Notes under the pieces: model-generated | What the model was told of the DNA's origin: nothing | The model's input: only the letters and a program-made list of their open reading frames with translations | Databases searched by the model: none | Part shown: positions 26,111 to 33,344 of the stretch, in pieces | Position numbering within the stretch: position 1 is the first letter of the stretch | How the letters are laid out: each line of letters begins with the position of its first letter | NCBI RefSeq assembly: GCF_900129075.1 | Contig: NZ_FQVH01000020.1 | Location: 1-42,322, forward strand | Source: Caldanaerobius fijiensis DSM 17918 | GTDB taxonomy: Bacteria > Bacillota > Thermoanaerobacteria > Thermoanaerobacterales > Caldanaerobiaceae | Reading direction: 5' to 3' | Length of the DNA stretch: 42,322 nt | Position numbers and translations under genes: made by a program

Positions 26111-26111
26111 G

Positions 26112-26798
26112 TCAATTAAGGAAGTAGTACATTACGCCAGATAGGATGGCATCTGCCAGCTTTGATTGATATGTTTTATCTTGCAGGAGATTGGCTTCCT
26201 GGGGATTGGATATAAAGCCCATTTCGATCAGTACGCCTGGGCTTGCGGCATTTCGAAGAATATAAAAATCTCCCGTTAGAGAGGTATTCACTTGACCAGT
26301 TAATTCATTAAGATAATCCTGTATAGGTTGTGCCAGTTTTTTACTTTCGGGATTTTTGCTTGAAAAGAAAACGATGGCTCCGCGGCTTTTGCTGTTTCCC
26401 GAGTTTACATGGAGGCTTAAAAAAATATCAGGCTTGTGTTGATTGATAATATCTACCCTTGCTATGAGATCTCTCTTGTGCCTGTAAGGGTTTTTGTTAT
26501 TTAAGTGGTCAAGGGCCGTATCGGTTTCCCTTGTCATAAAAACTGTTGCACCGGCGTTTTCAAGTTTTTTGCGAAGGGTTAAAGCTACGGATAGATTTAT
26601 GTTTTTTTCGAGAATTCCACCTCTGTTGCAGCCGCCATCTATTCCGCCATGTCCAGGATCTATCACTATTACTTTTCCTGATAAAGGTTGAAGTCTGGCA
26701 AAGACATGTTGTACTTTCAGCAATTGAGACAATGGAAAAATACAAAGAGTAAAAAAGATTATCAACGCTGTGGTCATGGTACGATAACTGATAAACAT
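26112..26798 (-). CDS. cwlD: N-acetylmuramoyl-L-alanine amidase CwlD
   Basis: A 228-residue zinc amidase with an N-terminal membrane or signal helix. The Amidase_3 motifs are present: VIDPGHGGIDGGC, ILEKNINLSVA, FLSLHVNSGN and VLIEMGFISNPQEA, supplying the zinc ligands and catalytic glutamate. CwlD acts during spore cortex formation, where muramic delta-lactam is made, and the size and helix fit it. The start ATG 26798 is seven bases after GGAGGTG; a longer frame from 26840 precedes that site. It faces hisIE tail to tail. Confidence 0.85.
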   Translation of the reverse strand: MFISYRTMTTALIIFFTLCIFPLSQLLKVQHVFARLQPLSGKVIVIDPGHGGIDGGCNRGGILEKNINLSVALTLRKKLENAGATVFMTRETDTALDHLNNKNPYRHKRDLIARVDIINQHKPDIFLSLHVNSGNSKSRGAIVFFSSKNPESKKLAQPIQDYLNELTGQVNTSLTGDFYILRNAASPGVLIEMGFISNPQEANLLQDKTYQSKLADAILSGVMYYFLN

Positions 26799-26838
26799 CA
26801 GATACACCTCCACAAATAGAATATTATTGTGTAGATAC

Positions 26839-26876
26839 AAAAATTCCCCTGCTTTCGTATAGCCAGGGGAATTTTT
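26839..26876 (-). terminator. Terminator with 13-bp stem
   Basis: AAAAATTCCCCTG (26839-26851) pairs perfectly with CAGGGGAATTTTT (26864-26876). On the minus strand it follows the CotF-like gene and precedes cwlD, so cwlD needs its own promoter or readthrough. Confidence 0.85.
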
Positions 26877-26880
26877 GCAT

Positions 26881-27144
26881 TTATATTATCGCGGGTGTTT
26901 GAAAGGTGTTTCTGGTGTGGGCGATATCCTGTGGCGATGCTTGCCTTACTTTATACCAGCCTCTCTGGGATATGGCATCAAATACCTTTTTTTGGTCCGT
27001 GAAACAGGTATTGAGTACCGATGTAAAATCCCTTCTGAGGCTTTCATCAGCAGATTCCACAATGGCATGGGAAAGGCCTTCGATTTCGAATTTCAAATCG
27101 CCAAGTACTCCCATCATATAATCCTTGTCAGTCATTTGTGGCAT
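26881..27144 (-). CDS. CotF-like spore coat protein
   Basis: An 87-residue mostly helical protein. MTDKDYMMGVLGDLKFEIE followed by SLRRDFTSVLNTCFTDQKKVFDAISQRGWYKV matches the CotF/YhcQ-type coat family, in which a helical pair ends in a QRGWY motif. Its start follows an AAGGAGG-type ribosome site. It is the second gene of a leftward pair of small spore-type genes, just upstream of cwlD, which supports sporulation-specific expression. Confidence 0.8.
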   Translation of the reverse strand: MPQMTDKDYMMGVLGDLKFEIEGLSHAIVESADESLRRDFTSVLNTCFTDQKKVFDAISQRGWYKVRQASPQDIAHTRNTFQTPAII

Positions 27145-27159
27145 TTATATAAACCTCCT

Positions 27160-27345
27160 TTATAATAGGTGTTTTATAATGGTCTGGTATGCGTTTTTTT
27201 GCGACTGAGCTAGTTGCTGGCATAATGTCTTTAGTTGATTGTCACTTAGCTTATCTGCACAGTCCCTAAAGCATTTCTCGTTTTGTTGCATCATAGACAG
27301 GCTATCTTCAATATATTGGAGTTCTTTTTGAGTCAAATTTGCCAT
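27160..27345 (-). CDS. Small coat-associated helical protein
   Basis: A 61-residue helical protein (NLTQKELQYIEDSLSMMQQN, then CADKLSDNQLKTLCQQLAQS) of the type commonly encoded next to CotF-like proteins in clostridia. The start ATG 27345 follows GGGAGG; the frame extends upstream without a ribosome site. It is 15 bases ahead of the CotF-like gene and should be co-transcribed. The precise function is unknown. Confidence 0.7.
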   Translation of the reverse strand: MANLTQKELQYIEDSLSMMQQNEKCFRDCADKLSDNQLKTLCQQLAQSQKNAYQTIIKHLL

Positions 27346-27463
27346 GTGTTTTCCTCCCTTCACGCTTTTATATTGTGTAGAAAAAAATGAATATATACAG
27401 TAGAAAATCCAGATATAACGCATATATTGTAATAACGATTTTATGTTAGGAGGGTATTAATTT

Positions 27464-27811
27464 ATGGATTATGACAAACTCTTTGAAATGATCAAAAATC
27501 TAAAAAGTCAGATGGATATGAGTAACACTGAGGAATTTAAAAAATTTGTCAATGAATTAATGACCATATCCGATAAAGATTTTAACGATAATATCGATAG
27601 ATTAGCTTTAAAGCTCAAGGATATCATATCTAAAATAAAATTGCCTGAAGATGTAAATCCTTACGATATTAAAAGCATTTTTGAAAAGATGTCGCAGGGG
27701 AATAACGGCTTAAGCTATGAAAAGGTAATGGGATTTATGTCGGCATTGGACCCAAATTATAAAAAAGCCATGATGAGGCTTAATGCTTTGAGCGAAAAAT
27801 TGAAGAAATAA
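27464..27811 (+). CDS. Hypothetical helical protein, 115 aa
   Basis: I do not recognise this gene. The 115 residues are charged and almost wholly helical (LFEMIKNLKSQMDMSNTEE, later YEKVMGFMSALDPNYKKAMM), with no membrane segment, signal peptide or cysteine. A TAGGAGGG ribosome site and a good downstream terminator show that it is a real transcription unit. It is divergent from the spore coat pair, so a sporulation role is possible but unsupported. Confidence 0.65.
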   Translation: MDYDKLFEMIKNLKSQMDMSNTEEFKKFVNELMTISDKDFNDNIDRLALKLKDIISKIKLPEDVNPYDIKSIFEKMSQGNNGLSYEKVMGFMSALDPNYKKAMMRLNALSEKLKK

Positions 27812-27837
27812 CAAGCACACTTTCGTGTGCTTGTTTT
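27810..27837 (+). terminator. Intrinsic terminator
   Basis: AACAAGCACAC (27810-27820) pairs perfectly with GTGTGCTTGTT (27825-27835), followed by T residues, directly after the 115-aa gene. The TnpB element begins just beyond. Confidence 0.93.
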
Positions 27838-27961
27838 AAACGAAGGCTTGAAAGAAGTCCCCATCCTCTATAGGTGGGAGATGAATTTCTATTGTATGCA
27901 ATAGAATAATATGTCATAATAAGTGTAGAGGATTTTATCATAGAAAGCCAAGGTGAGAAAA

Positions 27962-28756
27962 ATGATGATATGTCAGCATTTTCTCCTAGAGCCAACAAAA
28001 GAGCAGGAAGAAAAGCTGTTTTATACACTGTATTTGTGCCGCAAATTATATATAAAAATAAAAGCGCATAGAGACTTTGATCCGACAAAAGTGAAAACAA
28101 TAAACATTAAATACCATACAGGCAAATGGTATATAAACTTATCAGTCGAAATAGATGTAGGAGAAAAAGAAAAAGCATCCATAGGAGAAAAAGCAATAGG
28201 AATAGATAAGGGGATAAATTCGATAGCAGCGACATCAGATGGAGAACTGTACTTAAACCCAAGATGGCTGCAAAAAGCAGAAAAAAAGTTAAAGAGACTG
28301 CAAAGGCAGCTGTCAAGGAAGAAGAAAGGAAGCAAAAATAGAGAAAAGCAAAAGAAGAGATTAGCAAAACTCCATGAAAAAGTAGCAAATCAGAGAAGGG
28401 ACTATCTGCACAAGATAAGCTATAACATAGTCAAGAACAATGACATCATTTGCGTTGAGGATTTGCAAGTGAAAAGTATGATGAAAAATCATAAACTTGC
28501 AAAATCAATAGCAAATGCAGGGTGGGGAATGTTAGATAAGTATCTTCAGTATAAAGCGGAGAGAGAAAGAAAAATATTTATAAAAGTAAATCCGGCATAT
28601 ACATCGCAAAGATGCTCAAGGTGCGGAAAAATTGTAGAAAAAGACTTATCGGTGAGGATACACAAATGTGAATGTGGATTAGAAATAGATAGAGATGTAA
28701 ATGCAGCAGTAAACGTACTTCATGAAGGATTAAGACAATTGGGGATAGCTGCATAA
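27962..28756 (+). CDS. tnpB: RNA-guided nuclease TnpB, short form with N-terminal internal deletion
   Basis: A 264-residue member of the TnpB family; full proteins are near 370-400. The RuvC nuclease acids are all present: Asp82 in IGIDKGINS, Glu166 in ICVEDL and Asp245 in DRDVNAAVN, with a zinc finger CSRCGK and CECG before the last. The N-terminal part goes directly from LFYTLYLCRKLY to IKIKAHRDF, two segments that in typical members are separated by about 100 residues, so the recognition region appears deleted in frame. The start is ATG 27962 behind AAGGTGAG (GTG 27953 possible). Catalysis may survive, but RNA or target binding is doubtful. Confidence 0.85.
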   Translation: MMICQHFLLEPTKEQEEKLFYTLYLCRKLYIKIKAHRDFDPTKVKTINIKYHTGKWYINLSVEIDVGEKEKASIGEKAIGIDKGINSIAATSDGELYLNPRWLQKAEKKLKRLQRQLSRKKKGSKNREKQKKRLAKLHEKVANQRRDYLHKISYNIVKNNDIICVEDLQVKSMMKNHKLAKSIANAGWGMLDKYLQYKAERERKIFIKVNPAYTSQRCSRCGKIVEKDLSVRIHKCECGLEIDRDVNAAVNVLHEGLRQLGIAA

Positions 28757-28896
28757 AGACGCGATGATATTTTTCGTAGGGAAGGTTCCTCCCGAAGTTA
28801 CGCCTATGGAGATTGTGTAAGGCCTGCTGTGAATAACAGCAGGCAGCGGTCGATGAAATAGGAAGCTCCATCTTCTATAAGATGGAGTAGGTTCAC
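28757..28896 (+). ncRNA. Candidate omega RNA (reRNA) 3' region of the TnpB element
   Basis: The 140 bases after tnpB fold well: GCCTGCTG (28822-28829) with CAGCAGGC (28837-28844), then the right-end hairpin at 28866-28887. In this family the RNA runs out of the 3' end of tnpB to the element's right end, and the flanking bases after 28896 act as guide. The assignment rests on family knowledge and the hairpins. Confidence 0.55.
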
Positions 28897-28908
28897 TAAG
28901 ACGATGAT

Positions 28909-28936
28909 TTTTAAGATATAAATTTTAAGATATAAA
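28909..28936. repeat. Tandem 14-bp direct repeat TTTTAAGATATAAA
   Basis: Two perfect head-to-tail copies (28909-28922, 28923-28936) lie between the TnpB element and the next gene. They could be a duplicated binding site or slippage product. Confidence 0.8.
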
Positions 28937-28978
28937 TCAGGGTACACTAAAGAAAGAACCAGTGAAAGGAGGAATCCA

Positions 28979-29332
28979 ATGAGGACCCTGAAAGTAATCG
29001 GTTCTAGAAGTTTTTTTTGGGGAATTGGGTTTGCGATTTTAAGTTATTTGCTTTATCCAAAAGCTAAGGAGGCTATAGCGCCTGTATTGTTGAGGAAGGA
29101 CAAGAGTGCGCGCGACATAAGAAATATGGTAAGAGATGCCATGAATGAGACCAAAGAATCGGTAACAGATATGTTTAAAAAAGAACAGACTAGTTTTGAA
29201 AGTAATCAGGATTATAATGCTCAAATAGAATTTTTGAAACTCGAAAAAGAAAACGCATTAAAACAGATTAATGAACTTAATGCCAAAATAAATGCCCTGG
29301 AGCAACAGATAAATGCGATAAAAAATGGGTAG
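28979..29332 (+). CDS. Hypothetical membrane-anchored coiled-coil protein, YtxH-like
   Basis: A 117-residue protein with one N-terminal membrane helix (SFFWGIGFAILSYLLYP) and a long charged coiled coil to the C-terminus (IEFLKLEKENALKQINELNA, then INALEQQINAI). The layout resembles YtxH-type small stress or membrane proteins, but similarity is too general for assignment. AAAGGAGG precedes the ATG and a terminator follows. Confidence 0.6.
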   Translation: MRTLKVIGSRSFFWGIGFAILSYLLYPKAKEAIAPVLLRKDKSARDIRNMVRDAMNETKESVTDMFKKEQTSFESNQDYNAQIEFLKLEKENALKQINELNAKINALEQQINAIKNG

Positions 29333-29339
29333 AGTAATA

Positions 29340-29378
29340 GCCTCATCTTATATAAGGTTGTATAAGGTGAGGCTTTTT
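29340..29378 (+). terminator. Intrinsic terminator before the cas operon
   Basis: GCCTCATCTTATA (29340-29352) pairs with TATAAGGTGAGGC (29361-29373) with one G-U, followed by five T residues. It insulates the cas operon from upstream transcription. Confidence 0.9.
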
Positions 29379-29447
29379 ACATTGGCCTGAGATTAACCCC
29401 AGTAGTTCATAAAAAATTTATTAAATTATGTGATATAGCGACATATT

Positions 29448-29477
29448 TTGACATAGTGCTGGTGCTATAATTATAGC
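29448..29477 (+). promoter_or_regulatory. cas operon promoter overlapped by a 14-bp palindrome
   Basis: TTGACA (29448-29453) stands 17 bases from TTATAG (29471-29476); alternatively TGC plus TATAAT (29466-29471) makes an extended -10. Both readings fall in the perfect palindrome GCTATAATTATAGC (29464-29477), which would let a repressor cover the -10. A strong GGGAGGAGG site follows for cas6. Confidence 0.6.
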
Positions 29478-29494
29478 AGGGAGGAGGAGATTCA

Positions 29495-30232
29495 ATGAGG
29501 ATTCGGCTGGAGTTTGATTCGGAAAACGATCTTGTATTGCCTGTTCAATATAACAGCATTATACAGGGTTTTATTTATAGGAATATAAAAGACGAAAACT
29601 ATAGCCAGTTTCTCCATGAAGAAGGTTATAAATACGGCAAGCGAAAATTGAAGTTTTTTACTTTTTCAAGACTGGAAGGTAAAGTAAAGATAATGGGTAA
29701 TAAAATACGCATAAAGCCACCTGCTTCGCTGGTGATATCGTCGCCTATAGAAGATTTTATACACGACATTGCAGAGAATATCTTTAGAAAAGATACTTTA
29801 TACCTGGGTAACCAAAAAGTAACACTGAGGAAGCTGGATATATATTCTCCGACAAATCTGGATTCCAGGGTAAAAATAAAAATGTTATCTCCTGTGGTCA
29901 TGTATAGCACAGTAAATAACGGTGAAAGTAAGTATACCCATTATTACTCGCCATGGGACAGTGTGTTTTCTTATCTGGCCAGAAGAAATATCGAGATGAA
30001 ATATGAAATAATAACGGGGTTCAGACCAGAAAACGCGAAATTTGAAATTATACCGACAGGGCTTAAAGATGAGAAATACCAAAAGATCGTAAATTTCAAA
30101 GGTACTGTCATAAAAGGCTGGATGGGTACATATTATCTGGAGGGCAATCCTGAGCTTATTAAGTTGGCTTATGATACCGGGCTTTGCAGCAAGAATTCTG
30201 AAGGATTTGGTTGCTTCGAAATTATAAAATAA
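29495..30232 (+). CDS. cas6: CRISPR pre-crRNA endoribonuclease Cas6
   Basis: A 245-residue Cas6 with two ferredoxin-like halves. The C-terminal glycine-rich signature GLCSKNSEGFGCFEI, near residues 227-242, is diagnostic. It should cut precursor CRISPR RNA in the repeat and leave an eight-base ATTGAAAC handle on each crRNA. It is the first gene of the operon and is separated from cas8b by 175 bases, far more than most other junctions here, which overlap or have short gaps. Confidence 0.93.
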   Translation: MRIRLEFDSENDLVLPVQYNSIIQGFIYRNIKDENYSQFLHEEGYKYGKRKLKFFTFSRLEGKVKIMGNKIRIKPPASLVISSPIEDFIHDIAENIFRKDTLYLGNQKVTLRKLDIYSPTNLDSRVKIKMLSPVVMYSTVNNGESKYTHYYSPWDSVFSYLARRNIEMKYEIITGFRPENAKFEIIPTGLKDEKYQKIVNFKGTVIKGWMGTYYLEGNPELIKLAYDTGLCSKNSEGFGCFEIIK

Positions 30233-30257
30233 ATTTTTTGATGTGGACATGTTATGG

Positions 30258-30276
30258 CAACCCCGGGTTGTATAAT
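30258..30276 (+). promoter_or_regulatory. Promoter-like -10 with palindrome between cas6 and cas8b
   Basis: CAACCC (30258-30263) and GGGTTG (30265-30270) are perfect arms around one C and directly abut TATAAT (30271-30276). A matching -35 is poor (TGGACA at 30244, spacing 21). If used, transcription would start around 30283 and run into the structured element and cas8b. Confidence 0.5.
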
Positions 30277-30291
30277 TAATAGTAGAAGTCA

Positions 30292-30395
30292 GTCTTATTG
30301 ACAAGACCTTCCCAGCATATATACCCGAAAGGGTAAATAAGGAGTGAAAGGGGGAAACCTGGTCGAGGGAAGGCACCGGCTGTTAGGCAGCTGGT
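30292..30395 (+). ncRNA. Structured RNA element between cas6 and cas8b
   Basis: At least four pairings are visible: GTCTT 30292-30296 with AAGAC 30303-30307; CCTTCCC 30307-30313 with GGGAAGG 30367-30373; inside it TACCC 30322-30326 with GGGTA 30331-30335 around a GAAA tetraloop; and ACCGGCTG 30375-30382 with CAGCTGGT 30388-30395 (one G-U). The arrangement ends 12 bases before the cas8b GTG. I recognise no known riboswitch class. It may be a translational control leader for cas8b or a small RNA of its own. Confidence 0.6.
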
Positions 30396-30407
30396 ATTTA
30401 GGATCGG

Positions 30408-32402
30408 GTGAGTATATTGTTAGAGGCAATAAGGGAAATAGGTGAAATTATACTTGGTGAAGGGGACGGCGAACTTATAAAAGAGATGACCACAGAGATA
30501 AGTGCGCCAAAGAGCAAACAAGGTAAGCAGTATGTGGTCATCGTGGATATTGATACAGATACTATGAAAGCGGATTTTGAAATTGAAGAGATGAAAGAGG
30601 ATTCTGTAAAAAAATATCTATGGGTAGGTAGTGTATCGGGGCCAAGTAGTCCCCAATGGAGAGCGACTACTAATAGTATGGCCTATTTGTGTTCTCAAGC
30701 TCTCCCTGCATTGTACGATAAGTTACAAGAAGGAAGCGATTTAAAGGAAAAGATTAAAAAGATTGTAGATGATGGCATGATAGCTTTTTCGGAAAATGTG
30801 GCGAGAAGATACAGGTATGTATGGGATCTTAAGAAGATGGAAATTGATGATGGATTTGATGCTGTTCGATTAGAAATGGAAATTTCTCAAAAGAGCACCG
30901 GTAAAAATAGAGATAAAAAACTGGTGGAAAGTGTGGCTGACATCATAGAGAAATATATAAGGGATAAATATGAGTTAGGCAAAAAGGATGAGATAGTCCT
31001 CTATACGTTGAGAATCGACGGTGCTTTGGTATGCCAGGACAAGGAGTATGTAGAACTCATCTATGATGAAAAAATAAACGATATTTTTGAGGGTGTACAA
31101 AAAGGCGTGTGCTCTGCCTGCGGACGGGAGACATCTGTGACGGCAGATCCAAAGAGGTTTAGGTATAAATATTATAATACCGATAAAATCAGCTTTTCTT
31201 CAAATATAAGCGGCGATTTTACTAAAAATTACAGTCTCTGTATTGATTGTTACAAAGCCATAATGTTGAGTGAAGTATATATAAATAACAATTTAGGCAC
31301 CGCTATCGGCAGCATACCTTTATACATCATTCCGGGATTTTTATTTGGAAGCGATATAGACCGCCAATCGCTGAACGAATGGTCAAGATATATAAAATAT
31401 ACCTTCAATACGGCAGTGACATTCACAGGCATGAATGAATTTATTAAGGAATTACAGGATTATATTGAGTACGAAGGTAAAGACAACAATTATATCTTAA
31501 ATCTGCTTTTTTACAGGAGAAACCAACAGGAATTCAAGGTGCTTAAACTCATAAAAGATGTACCGCCGTCCAGGATAAAGGAGATGATAGCGGCTACAAA
31601 TGCTGTTGGCGATATGGGCAAAAGATTGATCGGCGATTCAAAGCTCTGGAGTATAGATTTAACTAAGATTTTTTACCTCATACCTCAGAGAAAGAGCGGT
31701 GGCGATTTGCTGGAAGTACCTAAGCTTTTAGAGATTTATGATTGTATTTTTTCTAAAAAGCCCATATCCAGGAGGTTCTTGATAGATAAATTTGTTGAGC
31801 TCGCCGGGGTGTACAGGTTTGAAAAATTTAATCTGTACAATGTAAATGTTCCGGAAATCGCCGCAGGGGATAGAAACAGGGCTATTGATAGAGCTTTAGT
31901 CAACTCAATATTGCAATGCAATATGTTGTTGCAATATTTGAAAATATTAAATACTTTAAAGGGAGGGGATTCCATGGATGTAAGCTCATTAAATCTTGCA
32001 GAAAATTACAGAAACTACATAGCGGAAATGGGATATGACGAACAACAGACGGCTATGTTTTTGCTTGGATGCCTTATATCCGAAGTAGCCAATGCTCAAT
32101 ACAATGATGGTCATACCTCCAAGCCTGTGTTGGACAAACTGACATATCAGGGAATCAATACCAATAAGCTTATAAGACTTACCACAGAGATTTTTGAAAA
32201 ATTGAAGCAGTATAAGATATTACAGTACAATGAAGGCGTTTTTGCCCAGATGAAGGGGCTGCTGGACAAAAATATCGGCAGGTGGAAGCTTACAGATAGG
32301 GAAAATGTATTTTATATCCTATCTGGATATGCTTTCAATACCTATAGGGTTTTAACATCAAAAACAAATAAAAAGGAGGAAGATTTAGATGAAAAACAGT
32401 GA
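30408..32402 (+). CDS. cas8b: Type I-B Cascade large subunit Cas8b (Csh1 family)
   Basis: A 664-residue protein in the position of the large subunit, which recognises the PAM and recruits Cas3. A zinc-finger-like pair of CXXC motifs (Cys235/238 in CSACGRE and Cys278/281 in LCIDCYKA) is typical of Csh1/TM1802 type Cas8b. Sequence otherwise diverges, as usual for Cas8. The start is GTG 30408 (MSILLEAIREIGE) after a weak AGGAT site. The region before it is folded, suggesting control at translation. The end overlaps cas7 by 14 bases. A small Cas11-like product from an internal start is possible: GGAGGGG stands before ATG 31974. Confidence 0.88.
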   Translation: MSILLEAIREIGEIILGEGDGELIKEMTTEISAPKSKQGKQYVVIVDIDTDTMKADFEIEEMKEDSVKKYLWVGSVSGPSSPQWRATTNSMAYLCSQALPALYDKLQEGSDLKEKIKKIVDDGMIAFSENVARRYRYVWDLKKMEIDDGFDAVRLEMEISQKSTGKNRDKKLVESVADIIEKYIRDKYELGKKDEIVLYTLRIDGALVCQDKEYVELIYDEKINDIFEGVQKGVCSACGRETSVTADPKRFRYKYYNTDKISFSSNISGDFTKNYSLCIDCYKAIMLSEVYINNNLGTAIGSIPLYIIPGFLFGSDIDRQSLNEWSRYIKYTFNTAVTFTGMNEFIKELQDYIEYEGKDNNYILNLLFYRRNQQEFKVLKLIKDVPPSRIKEMIAATNAVGDMGKRLIGDSKLWSIDLTKIFYLIPQRKSGGDLLEVPKLLEIYDCIFSKKPISRRFLIDKFVELAGVYRFEKFNLYNVNVPEIAAGDRNRAIDRALVNSILQCNMLLQYLKILNTLKGGDSMDVSSLNLAENYRNYIAEMGYDEQQTAMFLLGCLISEVANAQYNDGHTSKPVLDKLTYQGINTNKLIRLTTEIFEKLKQYKILQYNEGVFAQMKGLLDKNIGRWKLTDRENVFYILSGYAFNTYRVLTSKTNKKEEDLDEKQ

Positions 32403-33324
32403 AATTTTATTTATCTATGATGCTAAATTGTGCAATCCCAATGGGGATCCTGATGATGAAAATAGACCCCGCATGGACTACGAAAGGGAGAGAAATCTGG
32501 TAAGCGATGTGAGGTTAAAGAGGTACATAAGAGATTACCTTGAGGAGAAGGGCTATGAGATATTTGTTACAAAACCCGATGGAATGACAGTCAATGCCAC
32601 TCAGAGGTTGAATTTGCTTATAGACAAAAGTGGCAGAAAAATGAATATCAACAACATGGAAAAAGAGGATGTTGAATGGTTGTTGTCACAATTGGCTGAT
32701 GTAAGATTATTTGGGGCCACAATGCCTATTAAATCTGAAGATTCTAAAGGCAGTTCTCAGACGTTTACAGGTCCTGTGCAGTTCAACTGGGGATATTCTC
32801 TAAACAAAGTGAGGCTTGTGGACTCCAACGGCATAACATCCTATTTCAGCTCTGAAATGGGCAATCAACAGGGTGCCATGGGGAAGGATTACAGGGTTTA
32901 TTATTCGCTCATAGCTTTTCACGGCGTGATAAGTGCGTCAAGGGCAAAATACACTATGATGACCGATGATGACATTAAATTGCTGGAAGAGGCCCTTATA
33001 AAGTCAATTCCTCTTCAGGCTACGAGGAGCAAAATAGGTCAGTACCCGAGGCTTTATGTGAGGGTTGAGTATAAAGACAGTGAGTTTATGCTGGGTGACT
33101 TGAGGGATTTTGTAAAGCTGGACACAGTGGATGAACTCAGAGAGATCACTGATTTTAAATTAGATGTTACAGGCCTGTGCCATGTTCTGAAAAAAGAGTT
33201 AAACAGAATAAATAAGGTGTACTTCTGGCAGGATGATAGGTTGGTGGTTTTTTCTGATAAGGGTGAAGGAAAATTTAGTGAGGTAGTTGATTTGCCTGAA
33301 CTGTTGGAAGAAATCGATTATTAA
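32389..33324 (+). CDS. cas7: Type I-B Cascade backbone subunit Cas7 (Csh2 family)
   Basis: A 311-residue RAMP-fold subunit that polymerises along the crRNA spacer. The opening IYDAKLCNPNGDPDDENRPR and DVRLKRYIRDYL are the Csd2/Csh2 signature, and a central TGPVQFNWGYSLNKV follows. An AAGGAGG site within the end of cas8b gives translational coupling. Length is normal for I-B Cas7. Confidence 0.95.
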   Translation: MKNSEILFIYDAKLCNPNGDPDDENRPRMDYERERNLVSDVRLKRYIRDYLEEKGYEIFVTKPDGMTVNATQRLNLLIDKSGRKMNINNMEKEDVEWLLSQLADVRLFGATMPIKSEDSKGSSQTFTGPVQFNWGYSLNKVRLVDSNGITSYFSSEMGNQQGAMGKDYRVYYSLIAFHGVISASRAKYTMMTDDDIKLLEEALIKSIPLQATRSKIGQYPRLYVRVEYKDSEFMLGDLRDFVKLDTVDELREITDFKLDVTGLCHVLKKELNRINKVYFWQDDRLVVFSDKGEGKFSEVVDLPELLEEIDY

Positions 33325-33344
33325 GCTCTAAAAGGGGAATAAAA

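Larger units (their letters stand above)
27846..28896 (+). mobile_element. IS200/IS605-group element carrying only tnpB
   Basis: The unit runs approximately from a left end with a CCCCATC...GGTGGG subterminal hairpin and a second hairpin CTATTG/CAATAG (27889-27904) to a right-end hairpin CTCCATCTT (28866-28874) with AAGATGGAG (28879-28887), followed by GTAGGTTCAC. No tnpA transposase is present, so it is an IS1341-type unit that would need help in trans. Exact ends are estimated. Confidence 0.75.

Noticed and set aside
27780-28335. Minus-strand frames across the TnpB element
   Set aside because: They are shadows of the AT-rich, lysine-rich tnpB coding strand and lack start signals.
30292-30395. 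Known riboswitch or ribozyme between cas6 and cas8b
   Set aside because: I compared conserved cores remembered for SAM, TPP, FMN, cobalamin, c-di-GMP, guanidine, ydaO and hammerhead motifs and found no match, so no class is named.
30344-30445. 33-codon frame beginning GTG inside the cas6-cas8b element, a possible CreT-like peptide
   Set aside because: The AAGGAG site overlaps the start codon itself, leaving no spacing, and the frame runs into cas8b. No rare-codon run was seen. It is more likely part of the structured RNA.
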